From CAMEON01 sp045645165 (GTDB lineage Bacteria > Bacillota > Clostridia > Oscillospirales > CAG-272): DNA of 64,000 nucleotides. Below are positions 35,432 to 44,060 of the stretch, piece by piece. The notes under the pieces were generated by a model. That model worked only from the letters and a program-made list of their open reading frames with translations. It did no database searches and was not told the DNA's origin. Made by a program: the position numbers and the translations under genes. The stretch lies in contig JAZRIF010000156.1 in assembly GCA_045645165.1 (NCBI GenBank), positions 1-64,000 of the forward strand, given 5' to 3'. The number at the start of each line of letters is the position of its first letter. Positions within the stretch are counted from its first letter, which is position 1.

Positions 35432-35695
35432 ATGCTGTTCGTTCAGGTTTGTGTTGGTTCGTCTTGCCATATCAAGGGTTCTGCCGATATCGTGGTGCTT
35501 TTGGAGAAAGCCGTGGAGGAACATCACCTTGAGGACGAGGTCGTGCTTTCGGGTAGCTTCTGTATCGGAAAGTGTAACCGCGTCGGCGTGACCATTCAGG
35601 TAAACGATGACGTTTTCGTTGGCGTGACGAGAGAGAATTTCAATGAATTCTTTACGAAAAATATTCTTGACGTGATTGAGAAGGAAAGGATGTGA
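35432..35695 (+). CDS. NuoE-like thioredoxin-fold [2Fe-2S] protein B
   Basis: This 87-residue paralog follows protein A by 12 bases. Its cysteines are in CVGSSCH and FCIGKCNRVG, the same four positions. The two are clearly related but not identical, so they are likely distinct electron carriers, or one binds the sensory hydrogenase and one the catalytic one. GAGGT precedes the start, and its stop overlaps the next gene's start region. Confidence 0.88.
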   Translation: MLFVQVCVGSSCHIKGSADIVVLLEKAVEEHHLEDEVVLSGSFCIGKCNRVGVTIQVNDDVFVGVTRENFNEFFTKNILDVIEKERM

Positions 35696-37380
35696 TGATT
35701 GTGGCTAACTGCTTGACGCTCAAAAAATCCAACTGTAAGAACTGCTATAAGTGTGTTCGGCACTGTCCTGTAAAGGCCATTCGCTTTTCGGGGAACCAAG
35801 CTCACATCATCGGCAATGAGTGCATTCTGTGCGGTCATTGTTTTGTCGTTTGTCCTCAGAATGCCAAGGAGATTGTAGACGGCACCGAAAAGGCGCGGGT
35901 TCTGCTTCAGAGCGGTGCCCCCGTTTACGTGAGCCTGGCGCCCTCTTTTATCGCCAACTACGAAGGTGTCGGCATCGAGTCCATGCGCCGCGCTTTGCAA
36001 AAACTGGGCTTTGCTGACGTGGAGGAGACCGCCATTGGCGCTACGATTGTTAAGACCGAGTACGAGCGTATGCTTCGCGAGGAACAGAGAGATATCATCA
36101 TCACCTCCTGCTGTCACTCGATTAACCTTCTGATCCAAAAATATTTCCCCGGTTGCTTGGAGTATTTGGCTGACGTTATGTCGCCTATGCAGGCGCACTG
36201 TGCAGCCATCAAGACAAGAAATCCGGAGGCTAAGACCGTGTTCATCGGTCCTTGCGTGGCCAAAAAGGACGAGGCAGAGTACTATGAAGGTATCGTGGAT
36301 GCTGTCCTCACGTTTGAAGAGCTGACCAACTGGTTTAAGGCCGAAGGAATAGAGCTTGAGCAAGAGCTGGACAATACCTCCGCAAGCCGCGCTCGCTTTT
36401 TCCCGACGACAGGTGGTGTTCTGAAGACTATGGCTCAGGATGCTTCCAAATATACATATCTCGCACTGGATGGTGTGGAAAACTGTATTGCAGCCCTTAA
36501 GGATATTGAGAGCGGTAAGATCCACAAGTGCTTCATCGAAATGTCTGCCTGCGTGGGTAGCTGCATCGGTGGTCCCGTCATGGAGAAGTATCACAGAAGT
36601 TCTCCGATCAAAGACTATGTGACCGTTGCAGGTTACGCGGGAGAGCGTGATTTTGACGTGAAACAGCCCGCTCCCATGAGCCTCAAAAAGAACTTTACCA
36701 TGATCGCGCATAAACTCACGCAGCCCTCTGAGACGGAGATCATGTCGGTACTCCGTCAGATGGGCAAATTCAAGCCCTCCGACGAGCTGAACTGCGGTAC
36801 CTGTGGCTATAATTCCTGCCGTGAAAAGGCAATCGCCATCATTCATGGCAAGGCCGAGGCCTCCATGTGCCTGCCCAACTTGTTGGATAAGGCCGAGAGT
36901 TTCTCGGATACCATCGTTCGCAATACCCCCTATGGCCTCATTGTGCTGAATGAGAACCTGGAGGTTCAGCAGGTCAATCGCGCCGCCCGTAAGATCATGA
37001 ACATTCGCTCCTCCTCCGATGTGCTGGGTGAGCCTGTGATCCGTATTTTGGATCCCACCGTATTCTCTCAGGTCATGGGTAGTGGTCGTAGTGTGCGGGA
37101 CCAGCGAGTCTATCTTGCCGAGTACAAGAAGTACGTGGAGCAGACCGTGGTCTACGACCCCGATTCTCACCTCTTGGTAGGTATTATGCGGGACATTACG
37201 GATGACGAGGCTGAGCGAGAAAAGAAGGCTCGCATCAATAAGCAGACTGTTGAGGTTGCGGATACCGTGGTGGAAAAGCAGATGCGTATCGTACAGGAGA
37301 TCGCGTCCCTCTTGGGCGAGACGGCCGCTGAAACCAAGATCGCCCTGACCAAGCTAAAGGAGTCTATCGGCGATGAATGA
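35695..37380 (+). CDS. PAS-containing sensory-type [FeFe] hydrogenase (HydS-like)
   Basis: This protein of about 561 residues has two N-terminal 4Fe-4S motifs (CKNCYKCVRHCP and CILCGHCFVVCP). The H-cluster domain has all four cysteine ligand positions (TSCC near 140, GPC near 188, and C-VGS-C near 287-291). A further CGTCGYNSC cluster lies near 369, and a PAS domain spans about 405-510 before a coiled C-terminus. L1 reads TSCCHS instead of TSCCP, as in group C sensory enzymes. It probably senses H2 or redox state and signals through the PP2C gene that overlaps its end by eight bases. The ATG at 35695 is preferred; the GTG at 35692 is an alternative. No maturation genes (hydEFG) are in the window. 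Confidence 0.88.
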   Translation: MIVANCLTLKKSNCKNCYKCVRHCPVKAIRFSGNQAHIIGNECILCGHCFVVCPQNAKEIVDGTEKARVLLQSGAPVYVSLAPSFIANYEGVGIESMRRALQKLGFADVEETAIGATIVKTEYERMLREEQRDIIITSCCHSINLLIQKYFPGCLEYLADVMSPMQAHCAAIKTRNPEAKTVFIGPCVAKKDEAEYYEGIVDAVLTFEELTNWFKAEGIELEQELDNTSASRARFFPTTGGVLKTMAQDASKYTYLALDGVENCIAALKDIESGKIHKCFIEMSACVGSCIGGPVMEKYHRSSPIKDYVTVAGYAGERDFDVKQPAPMSLKKNFTMIAHKLTQPSETEIMSVLRQMGKFKPSDELNCGTCGYNSCREKAIAIIHGKAEASMCLPNLLDKAESFSDTIVRNTPYGLIVLNENLEVQQVNRAARKIMNIRSSSDVLGEPVIRILDPTVFSQVMGSGRSVRDQRVYLAEYKKYVEQTVVYDPDSHLLVGIMRDITDDEAEREKKARINKQTVEVADTVVEKQMRIVQEIASLLGETAAETKIALTKLKESIGDE

Positions 37381-38545
37381 TTTGTGCGCAGATATTGGCT
37401 ATAAAAGCATCAATCATGTAGGTGAGGAGCTTTGCGGTGACCACGTGGATGTGGTGGAAGAAAACGAAAACTCCACTGTGATCGTGCTGGCAGACGGTCT
37501 TGGATCGGGCGTGAAAGCGAGTATTCTTTCCACCCTGACCTCCAAGATTATTTCCACCATGATGGCGGCAGGCCTTCCCATCGAGGAGTGCGTGTCCACC
37601 ATCGCCGCCACCCTGCCCGTTTGCTCGGTGCGTGGGGTAGCGTACTCCACATTTACCATTATGCATATTCAGAATAACGAGACGGCAGAGATCATTCAGT
37701 ACGATAATCCTCACGTCATCGTCATTCGGGATTACCAACAGTACGATTATCCCAAGACCGAAATGAATATCGGTGGCAAAAAGATTTACAAATCCACCAT
37801 TCGCCTGCAAGAGGATGATGTGTTCATCGCCATGAGCGCCGGCTGTCCCCATGCCGGCATGGGCGGTAAATACAACTTTGGTTGGAAGCGTGAGGAGATC
37901 GCAGGCTTCATGCAAGCGCTCGTAGCCGGCGGATATACTGCGAAGAATCTTTCCACCATGCTGGTAGACGAGTGTGACAAGCTCTACGGTCACAAGCCCG
38001 GTGACGACACTACCGCCTGCGTGGTCAAGATCCGTAAGCGCGAGCCTATGAATATTCTGTTCGGTCCCCCCTCCAACCGAGACGATGCGGGACGCATGAT
38101 GTCTCTGTTCTTCTCTAAAGAAGGGAAGCACATCATCTGTGGCGGCACTACGTCCTCCATCGCTGCCAAGTACCTGGGCAAAAAGGTGCAGGTCAGCTTG
38201 AGCTTCGAGCGGAGCGATATTCCTCCCATTGCCTACATCGAGGGCGTGGATCTGGTGACGGAAGGTGTTATCACCATGAATAAAGTCATTCAGTACGCTA
38301 AGGACTACTTGGGAGAGAACGCTCTCTACGAGGACTGGAATTTCAAGAAGGACGGCGCATCTCTCATCAGCCGTTTGTTGTTTGAGGAAGCCACCGATAT
38401 CAATTTCTACGTGGGCAGAGCCGTCAACCCCGCCCACCAGAATCCCGACCTCCCCATTAACTTCAACATTAAGATGAACCTTGTTGAGGAGCTTTCGGAA
38501 TGCTTGAGAAAAATGGGTAAACGTATTAAGGTCAGTTATTTTTAA
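37373..38545 (+). CDS. SpoIIE/PP2C-type protein phosphatase
   Basis: This 390-residue PP2C-fold phosphatase of the SpoIIE kind has metal aspartates in LADGLGSG near the N-terminus and in PGDDTTACVV near residue 210. The C-terminal 170 residues, with an FGPPSN motif, form a domain of unknown role typical of this hydrogenase-linked family. The start overlaps the sensory hydrogenase stop by eight bases, so the two are made together. It probably dephosphorylates a partner in response to the sensor. The partner is not evident; the kinase-like gene upstream is a candidate. Confidence 0.88.
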   Translation: MNDLCADIGYKSINHVGEELCGDHVDVVEENENSTVIVLADGLGSGVKASILSTLTSKIISTMMAAGLPIEECVSTIAATLPVCSVRGVAYSTFTIMHIQNNETAEIIQYDNPHVIVIRDYQQYDYPKTEMNIGGKKIYKSTIRLQEDDVFIAMSAGCPHAGMGGKYNFGWKREEIAGFMQALVAGGYTAKNLSTMLVDECDKLYGHKPGDDTTACVVKIRKREPMNILFGPPSNRDDAGRMMSLFFSKEGKHIICGGTTSSIAAKYLGKKVQVSLSFERSDIPPIAYIEGVDLVTEGVITMNKVIQYAKDYLGENALYEDWNFKKDGASLISRLLFEEATDINFYVGRAVNPAHQNPDLPINFNIKMNLVEELSECLRKMGKRIKVSYF

Positions 38546-38555
38546 GGAGAAAATC

Positions 38556-39992
38556 ATGCGTAAATTCGACACAAAAGTTCAGCACTTAAAGTATAAAGTA
38601 CTTCGTGAAGTGGCTCGTCTCGCGTGGGAAGACAAGCTTCTCGAGAATATGATGGATATTCCCAAAAAGCTGGCTCCCGGAAAAGAACCTACCATGCGTT
38701 GCTGTGTTTACAAGGAGCGCGCTATTCTGGGGGAGCGCGTCAAACTGGCCATGGGCGGCGACAAGGAGAATCCCAACGTCATTGAGGTTATTGAGATCGC
38801 TTGTGACGAGTGTCCCGTCGGCGGCTACGAGGTTACCAACGCCTGCCGTGGCTGTCTCGCTCACCGTTGCGAGGATGTCTGCAAATTCGGCGCACTGACC
38901 TTCGATCGTGACCATGTGGCTCACATTGATAAATCTAAGTGTAAGGAGTGCGGTGCCTGTGCTAAGGTCTGCCCCTTCACCGCCATTGTTCATCGCAAGC
39001 GTCCTTGCCAGAACGCTTGTAAGGTCAAGGCTATCTCCATGAATGAGGAAAAAGCGGCCAAGATCGACAACTCCAAGTGCATCCAGTGCGGCGCTTGCGT
39101 ATACCAGTGTCCTTTCGGTGCGATTACCGACAAGTCCTTCATGCTCAACGCCATTGACATTCTCAAGAAGAGCGAACGCAACACCCGCGGCGGCAACTAC
39201 AAGGTCTACGCCGTTGTGGCTCCCTCTATCTCCAGCCAGTTCTCTTATGCCAAACTGGGCCAGGTCATCACAGGCCTGAAGAAGCTGGGCTTCCACGACG
39301 TGATCGAGGCGGCTCTGGGCGCGGATATGGTAGCCATGGCCGAGGCTAAAGAGCTTTCCGAAAAGGGACTGCTCACCAGTTCCTGCTGTCCTGCCTTTGT
39401 ACAGTACATCAAGGCGAACTTCCCCAATCTCGTGGAGCACATTTCTCACAATATGTCGCCCATGGCTGTGCTGGCTAAGTACATCAAGGAAACCACACCC
39501 AATTCCAAAGTTATCTTCATCGGTCCCTGTACTGCCAAGAAGGCTGAGGCACAGCTGGAGTCGGTCAAGCCTTGGGTGGATACCGTTCTCACCTTTGAAG
39601 AACTGCAGGCGCTTTTCGATAGTCGCGATTTCGACCTGTCTACTTTTGAGGAGGGCGTGTTGGATAATGCTTCCTACTTCGGCCGTATCTTCGCTCGAAG
39701 CGGCGGTCTGACCGATGCGGCAGTACAGGCAATGAAGGAGCAGAATATCGACTTCGAGATCAAGCCCGTTGTTTGCGACGGTATTGAAGCCTGCCGTATG
39801 GCGCTTCTCAAGCTCAGTAAGAGCCAGGCCGCTCTGGGCGGAAACTTCATCGAGGGTATGGCCTGTGTTGGCGGTTGTATCAACGGTGCGGGATGCCTGA
39901 CCCATGGTGAGAAGAACAAGGCAGACGTGGATAAATACGGTCGTGAGGCTTTTGAGAAGAACATCACCGATGCAATCTCTCTGCTGAAATAA
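38556..39992 (+). CDS. [FeFe] hydrogenase (group B-like)
   Basis: This 478-residue catalytic-type hydrogenase has cysteine-rich iron-sulfur motifs in the N-terminal 190 residues (CRGCLAHRCEDVC, CKECGACAKVCP and CIQCGACVYQCP). H-cluster motifs are TSSCCPAF near 277, GPCTAKKAE near 325 and GMACVGGC near 437-441. All four cysteine ligands are present. It evolves or takes up H2 with ferredoxin-type carriers, probably including the small NuoE-like proteins. AAGGAG precedes the start, 10 bases after the PP2C gene. It is the last gene of the operon, and a terminator follows. Confidence 0.93.
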   Translation: MRKFDTKVQHLKYKVLREVARLAWEDKLLENMMDIPKKLAPGKEPTMRCCVYKERAILGERVKLAMGGDKENPNVIEVIEIACDECPVGGYEVTNACRGCLAHRCEDVCKFGALTFDRDHVAHIDKSKCKECGACAKVCPFTAIVHRKRPCQNACKVKAISMNEEKAAKIDNSKCIQCGACVYQCPFGAITDKSFMLNAIDILKKSERNTRGGNYKVYAVVAPSISSQFSYAKLGQVITGLKKLGFHDVIEAALGADMVAMAEAKELSEKGLLTSSCCPAFVQYIKANFPNLVEHISHNMSPMAVLAKYIKETTPNSKVIFIGPCTAKKAEAQLESVKPWVDTVLTFEELQALFDSRDFDLSTFEEGVLDNASYFGRIFARSGGLTDAAVQAMKEQNIDFEIKPVVCDGIEACRMALLKLSKSQAALGGNFIEGMACVGGCINGAGCLTHGEKNKADVDKYGREAFEKNITDAISLLK

Positions 39993-40085
39993 AGACCCGA
40001 TTTTTCGCTTTCCGCGGTGTCCGACGTGACGGAGTTCTCTCAGATACTGCGTGAAAAACATCACCGAAGCATGACATAACAGTAG

Positions 40086-40124
40086 ATCCCGACGATCCTC
40101 AAGCAGAGAATCGTCGGGATTTTT
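40086..40124 (+). terminator. Terminator of the hydrogenase operon
   Basis: ATCCCGACGAT at 40086-40096 pairs with ATCGTCGGGAT at 40110-40120, and the stem extends inward with one mismatch. TTTT follows. Confidence 0.85.
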
Positions 40125-40220
40125 GGCTGCCTTCAAATCGGCATCGAAATGCTTTTTTGTGTCTCTTGGCTTGGATTCACTCCACATTCCGATGCTTTCG
40201 GTTAAAAATATATTTTTCTC

Positions 40221-40249
40221 TTGAAATTTTGCAAAAATTGTGGTATACT
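40221..40249 (+). promoter_or_regulatory. Promoter of the phosphatase lipoprotein gene
   Basis: TTGAAA at 40221-40226, a 17-base spacer, then TATACT at 40244-40249. The rest of 39993-40302 holds only the terminator and no gene. Confidence 0.75.
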
Positions 40250-40302
40250 GCATTTGTGGATCCTGCAGATCTATATAAAGATATACAAGGAAAGGATTAT
40301 CC

Positions 40303-43011
40303 ATGAAGAAACTTGTTAGAGTTATATCTGTCCTGTCAATTGCCGGGTTTGTTCTGACATCGTGCGCCTGTACAGGGAATGAAACGGATGATACAGAATC
40401 GAATACCTCCGCTTCTACGGAACCCGTGTCCTCTTCCAAGACCGAAACCGACGAATCGCTGCCCAAGCCCGAGCGTGAGGTCTACCAGGATCTTTCCTTT
40501 GAAGTGCCTGCCTATGCGGATCCGGGAACAAAAACCTGCACGGTACAAACCGAGGGAACGGGCGATTCCGGCCAAGTCAAATTGGATTTCACCGCGACCA
40601 ATGGATCGTATGTCATCTCCTCTACGAAAATCGGCTTCAGCTGTCACGATGTGGCCGCGTGCACGGATTGCGGCTACGTGGACACCGAGGATGGCGGTGC
40701 ATATCTCATGTCCTCCAAGGGCTTGGATCAGGGTGGCGTTACGGTAACCCTGGCGACCCCCATCCTGGCATCCTCCGTGACGGGCATGACCTTGACGTTC
40801 AAAACAACGGCCGAAGCCGCGAGCAGTTCCATGCGTATCCTTCCGACAGCGGAGACCAACAACGCCGCCTTCGTCAACTCCTGCGCTTCCATGGCAGGGG
40901 CTACGAAAAAATGGGTTACGGTGGATCTCGGTATGGAGGATTTCGCGGATATCGCGGACAGCGACGGCTATATTCGCGGATTTCAAATGTACTTCCGCAA
41001 CAAGAACAAAGCCGATTGCTATGTGCAGAGCATCGATTTTACCATCAATCCGGACAAATTCCTACTCGTTGACGAAGTCATTGGAAATTGTTTCTATCAG
41101 CAAGGTGCCGTAGATGCGATTGCCGAAATGATCGCGTCTCGCCTTACCTCTGCCGATATTCGGGCAGAGATCGTCGTAACCGGTGCGTCCTATCGAAAAA
41201 ACACCACTACCTCCGCAGGCTCTTTGAGATACAAGGTAACCGCAACCATGCCTGATGGTACCAAGGTGGTGCAGCAGCACACGGCCGTGATTCCCGCCAT
41301 TACGGGGGCGTGGCTGGATACCTCGGACGGCCAATACGGCGCGTCCCACGACTCCATGGGCCAATGGCAAGAGACCTTTGACCCAAGCGGCATTCTGTTT
41401 TTGACCGACAATCGCCTTACCTGCGCGGAAGGGATAGATCGCATAGAGTACGCCGTCATCGGAAAAGATACCAAATTTGACGATGAAGCGATCACGTGGC
41501 TGATGCCGCAAATGCTCGACATGAACGAAACCGGCTTTTCTCATATGCTGGTCAACGCTTTCATGGACATGAATGATGCCCTCATCGAAGGAGAGACCTA
41601 CCGTCTGCTGGTGCGGGGCGTGACCCAACGGGACAATTACATACTCCACATTGATATCCCCTTCGTGTATTCTACGCTCTCCAAGGAGGCCACGGAGCTG
41701 CTGGAGGCCGCAGGAAAAGCTGTAGAAGGTGCGGATTTCATTTGCGCTGAGTCCGTCGAGGATAAGGTAGGGTTCGTGCGGGATCAACTTTCCACGCTGA
41801 TTCAAAACGAAAGTGTTGCCGTTGACGTGACTGTGTTGGGAGAGGGTGTTCATTCTCTGCGCTTGCGGGTAGCTCTGCGATGCGTGACCGAAATCTCCGA
41901 GGCTCGCCTGCCCACGTATATCTTGAACGGAGAAAAGATCATGGACGTTTACAATTACGAAGGTCGCGCTTTCCTTTATGAGGACGTGACGATACCGTAT
42001 ACCGACGAGAAAAGCAGCCTTTCTCTGATCTCTCCTTACGACGGAGATTCCCACGTTATTTTGGCTGCCGATTGCATTTGCGACCACGCTAAGGCTCCGC
42101 TTTCTGATATAGAGAATCCGAATTACGGATATATGCAGGGCGAGCATTGCACCCCGCCTCCTGTCAGCCTTGTCTGGTCGGATGCAAAGGGGACGAAAGG
42201 GAAGCAATATACGGTTTGCATCTCTACCAACCGGGATATGAGCCACGCTCAGGAAATCATCGTGACCGATACCTGTGCTGATGTATACAATTTGAATGTT
42301 GGTACCCAATATTTCTGGCAGGTGAGATCGGAGGATGAGGCCTCCCTCGTGCAGACCTTTACAACCGAGGTGGGTTATCCTCGTTTTATCAAGCTGGACG
42401 GTGTCTCCAACGTGCGGGATATTGGCGGCTATATCACCGTGGACGGTAAGCGGGTCAAACAGAATCTGGCCTACCGCTCCGCCCAACTGGAGAGCATTAC
42501 CGCTGAGGGCTTGGCGGTTGCCTTGCATCAACTGAATATTCGCACGGATCTTGACCTGCGCGGGGGATCCACTACTCCCTTGGGTCAGACTGTGCAACAT
42601 ATTTCTGTCCCTATGCAATGGTACGAGCATATTTTTGAGGAGGAGATGCACGCAGCTGTTCGCAAAACCGTCGCAACCTTCGCATACAAGGAAAATTATC
42701 CCATCCTGTTCCACTGCTCCATGGGACGTGACCGCACCGGAACGACGGCGTTTTTGATCCTCGGACTTCTTGGGGTGGATGAGGATACCCTGCGACATGA
42801 ATATTACGCGTCCTTCTTCTCCCAGCAGGGTGCTTTTGATGAAGCCGAATTCTCCCTGCTCATCATCAACATGAACCGATTGGTGAAGGGCTTTGATGAA
42901 TACGGCGATGCCGACGATACGCTTCAAGAAAAGATTCAGTCCTACTTGCTCCACATCGGTGTCACCGAGGCTGAAATTCAAAGTATTCGGGAAATTTGGT
43001 TAGAGTCGTAA
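40303..43011 (+). CDS. Large lipoprotein with C-terminal tyrosine-phosphatase domain
   Basis: This 902-residue protein has a signal peptide and lipobox LTSC, then a Ser/Thr/Glu-rich linker (residues 25-60). Beta-sandwich domains fill the middle: SFEVPAYADPGTK onward, and a fibronectin-like part near 610-690. From about 695 comes a PF13350-type phosphatase domain: LDGVSNVRDIGGY, LDLRGG, and the active-site C-x5-R as HCSMGRDRTG near 805. Secretion of such a domain means it acts outside the cell. Targets may be host or polysaccharide phosphate groups; this is not known. AAAGGA precedes the start. The gene stands alone between a promoter and a hairpin. Confidence 0.88.
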   Translation: MKKLVRVISVLSIAGFVLTSCACTGNETDDTESNTSASTEPVSSSKTETDESLPKPEREVYQDLSFEVPAYADPGTKTCTVQTEGTGDSGQVKLDFTATNGSYVISSTKIGFSCHDVAACTDCGYVDTEDGGAYLMSSKGLDQGGVTVTLATPILASSVTGMTLTFKTTAEAASSSMRILPTAETNNAAFVNSCASMAGATKKWVTVDLGMEDFADIADSDGYIRGFQMYFRNKNKADCYVQSIDFTINPDKFLLVDEVIGNCFYQQGAVDAIAEMIASRLTSADIRAEIVVTGASYRKNTTTSAGSLRYKVTATMPDGTKVVQQHTAVIPAITGAWLDTSDGQYGASHDSMGQWQETFDPSGILFLTDNRLTCAEGIDRIEYAVIGKDTKFDDEAITWLMPQMLDMNETGFSHMLVNAFMDMNDALIEGETYRLLVRGVTQRDNYILHIDIPFVYSTLSKEATELLEAAGKAVEGADFICAESVEDKVGFVRDQLSTLIQNESVAVDVTVLGEGVHSLRLRVALRCVTEISEARLPTYILNGEKIMDVYNYEGRAFLYEDVTIPYTDEKSSLSLISPYDGDSHVILAADCICDHAKAPLSDIENPNYGYMQGEHCTPPPVSLVWSDAKGTKGKQYTVCISTNRDMSHAQEIIVTDTCADVYNLNVGTQYFWQVRSEDEASLVQTFTTEVGYPRFIKLDGVSNVRDIGGYITVDGKRVKQNLAYRSAQLESITAEGLAVALHQLNIRTDLDLRGGSTTPLGQTVQHISVPMQWYEHIFEEEMHAAVRKTVATFAYKENYPILFHCSMGRDRTGTTAFLILGLLGVDEDTLRHEYYASFFSQQGAFDEAEFSLLIINMNRLVKGFDEYGDADDTLQEKIQSYLLHIGVTEAEIQSIREIWLES

Positions 43012-43037
43012 GACGTACCGACAATAAGATTTTAACG

Positions 43038-43067
43038 ATCGCCGAGGATGATTTCATCCTCGGCGAT
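43038..43067. terminator. Hairpin after the phosphatase lipoprotein
   Basis: A perfect 14-bp stem pairs 43038-43051 with 43054-43067 with a TT loop. A T-run does not follow directly, so this is a likely but untypical terminator. Confidence 0.65.
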
Positions 43068-43081
43068 ATGATTGAAAAAAG

Positions 43082-43533
43082 AAATCCGAACTATTTCGAT
43101 TGACGAAATAGTTCGGATTTGTTACGTTTGGTGACCCGTACGGGAATCTGAAACCCTGCGTGCGCATAAGAAAAAACTTGTCCCCGAAACATCGTGCGCA
43201 CGCTTTGCCAAGTCCTTGGGGACTTGGCGGGGCTCAGATTCGCTCAACAAATTCGACAGAAACAGAAAAAGCACTGCTATTGCAGTGCTTTTTCTGTTTC
43301 TGGTGAGCCATTGCTTGGATATGTCGAACACGGGAATTTCGCTTCGCGAAAATTCGCACGCTCTACGCCTTGCAAGCGAGCTTGCAGATCTCCGAGCGGC
43401 GAAACCGAACCCATGCGTGCTTCGCACGCCGTGCCGCTCCTGACGAGTAAACAAAAACAACCTAACCCGAAAGTGTTCGAGTTAGGTTGTTTTTGGTGAG
43501 CCATTACCCGAATATGTCGAACACCTTGATGGG
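43082..43533 (-). repeat. Palindrome mosaic with three tRNA-3'-end-like tails
   Basis: Three large hairpins stand at 43082-43120 (17-bp stem), 43257-43302 (21-bp stem) and 43452-43495 (15-bp stem plus inner 4). Read on the minus strand, each is directly preceded by a CCA-ended tail resembling the 3' end of a tRNA: ...GGGTCACCA near 43129-43137 and ...GGCTCACCA near 43302 and 43495. Two tails share GTGTTCGACATAT. Short palindromes fill the gaps (for example 43207-43228, 43371-43386, 43415-43429). No intact tRNA body is present. Small frames here are not genes. Confidence 0.6.
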
Positions 43534-43601
43534 CTCTACCAATAACACTTCGAGTGTATTGTAGCATATCACTTTGAATTTGTCAAGATAAAGTATCGAA
43601 A

Positions 43602-43955
43602 TCAGGCCCACATCTCTATCCGTATCGTCCAACACCCCTCCTCATCCTTTTGCATTGAAGTCCTCGGCAAATTCCTCACACCAACAAAAAAGGAACAGCC
43701 CCGATCATCGTCAGGGCCGTTCCGTAGCGGCGTATTGAAGTGGATTTCTATTTTGTCGTTGTAGAGTACGATCTTGCGGATGAACAGATTGATCAGCATA
43801 GCTCCCTCCATTTTCAGTGCCTCCGCGTAATACTCACGGATCGCGCTTTCGGGAACTTTCACGACCGCCTTGCTTTGCTCGATCAGGATCTCCTTTTCCA
43901 GCTCACCTTGCTGCTGCTCCAGCTCGTGCAAACGCTTGTTTGTGGTCACGGACAT
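43602..43955 (-). pseudogene. Serine-recombinase C-terminal remnant
   Basis: A frame of 117 codons encodes a helical stretch (KRLHELEQQQGELEKEILI) followed by INLFIRKIVLYNDKIEIHFNT, which is typical of the last part of large serine recombinases. An in-frame TAA just upstream of the ATG and the lack of the catalytic domain show that only the tail is left. It ends beside the palindrome mosaic, so it probably marks an old mobile-element insertion. Confidence 0.6.
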
Positions 43956-44060
43956 GATGCCTTAGCCTAAACACTTTCACATCTTTTCAACCAATTCCAA
44001 GTTTTCACAATCTTTTACAACCTATTCTTTTCCTCCATTCTCTCTTTACACCTTCCCACC

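Noticed and set aside
35156..39992. Hydrogenase maturation genes (hydE, hydF, hydG)
   Set aside because: None of the neighbouring genes has radical-SAM or HydF GTPase motifs; they must lie elsewhere in the genome.
43082..43140. An intact tRNA gene on the minus strand
   Set aside because: Only a 3'-end-like tail is present; no D-arm, anticodon arm or full acceptor pairing could be built.
43194..43567. Several overlapping small frames of 75-112 codons on both strands
   Set aside because: They run across perfect hairpins and tRNA-like tails, have no ribosome sites and show palindromic low-complexity translation, so they are not genes.
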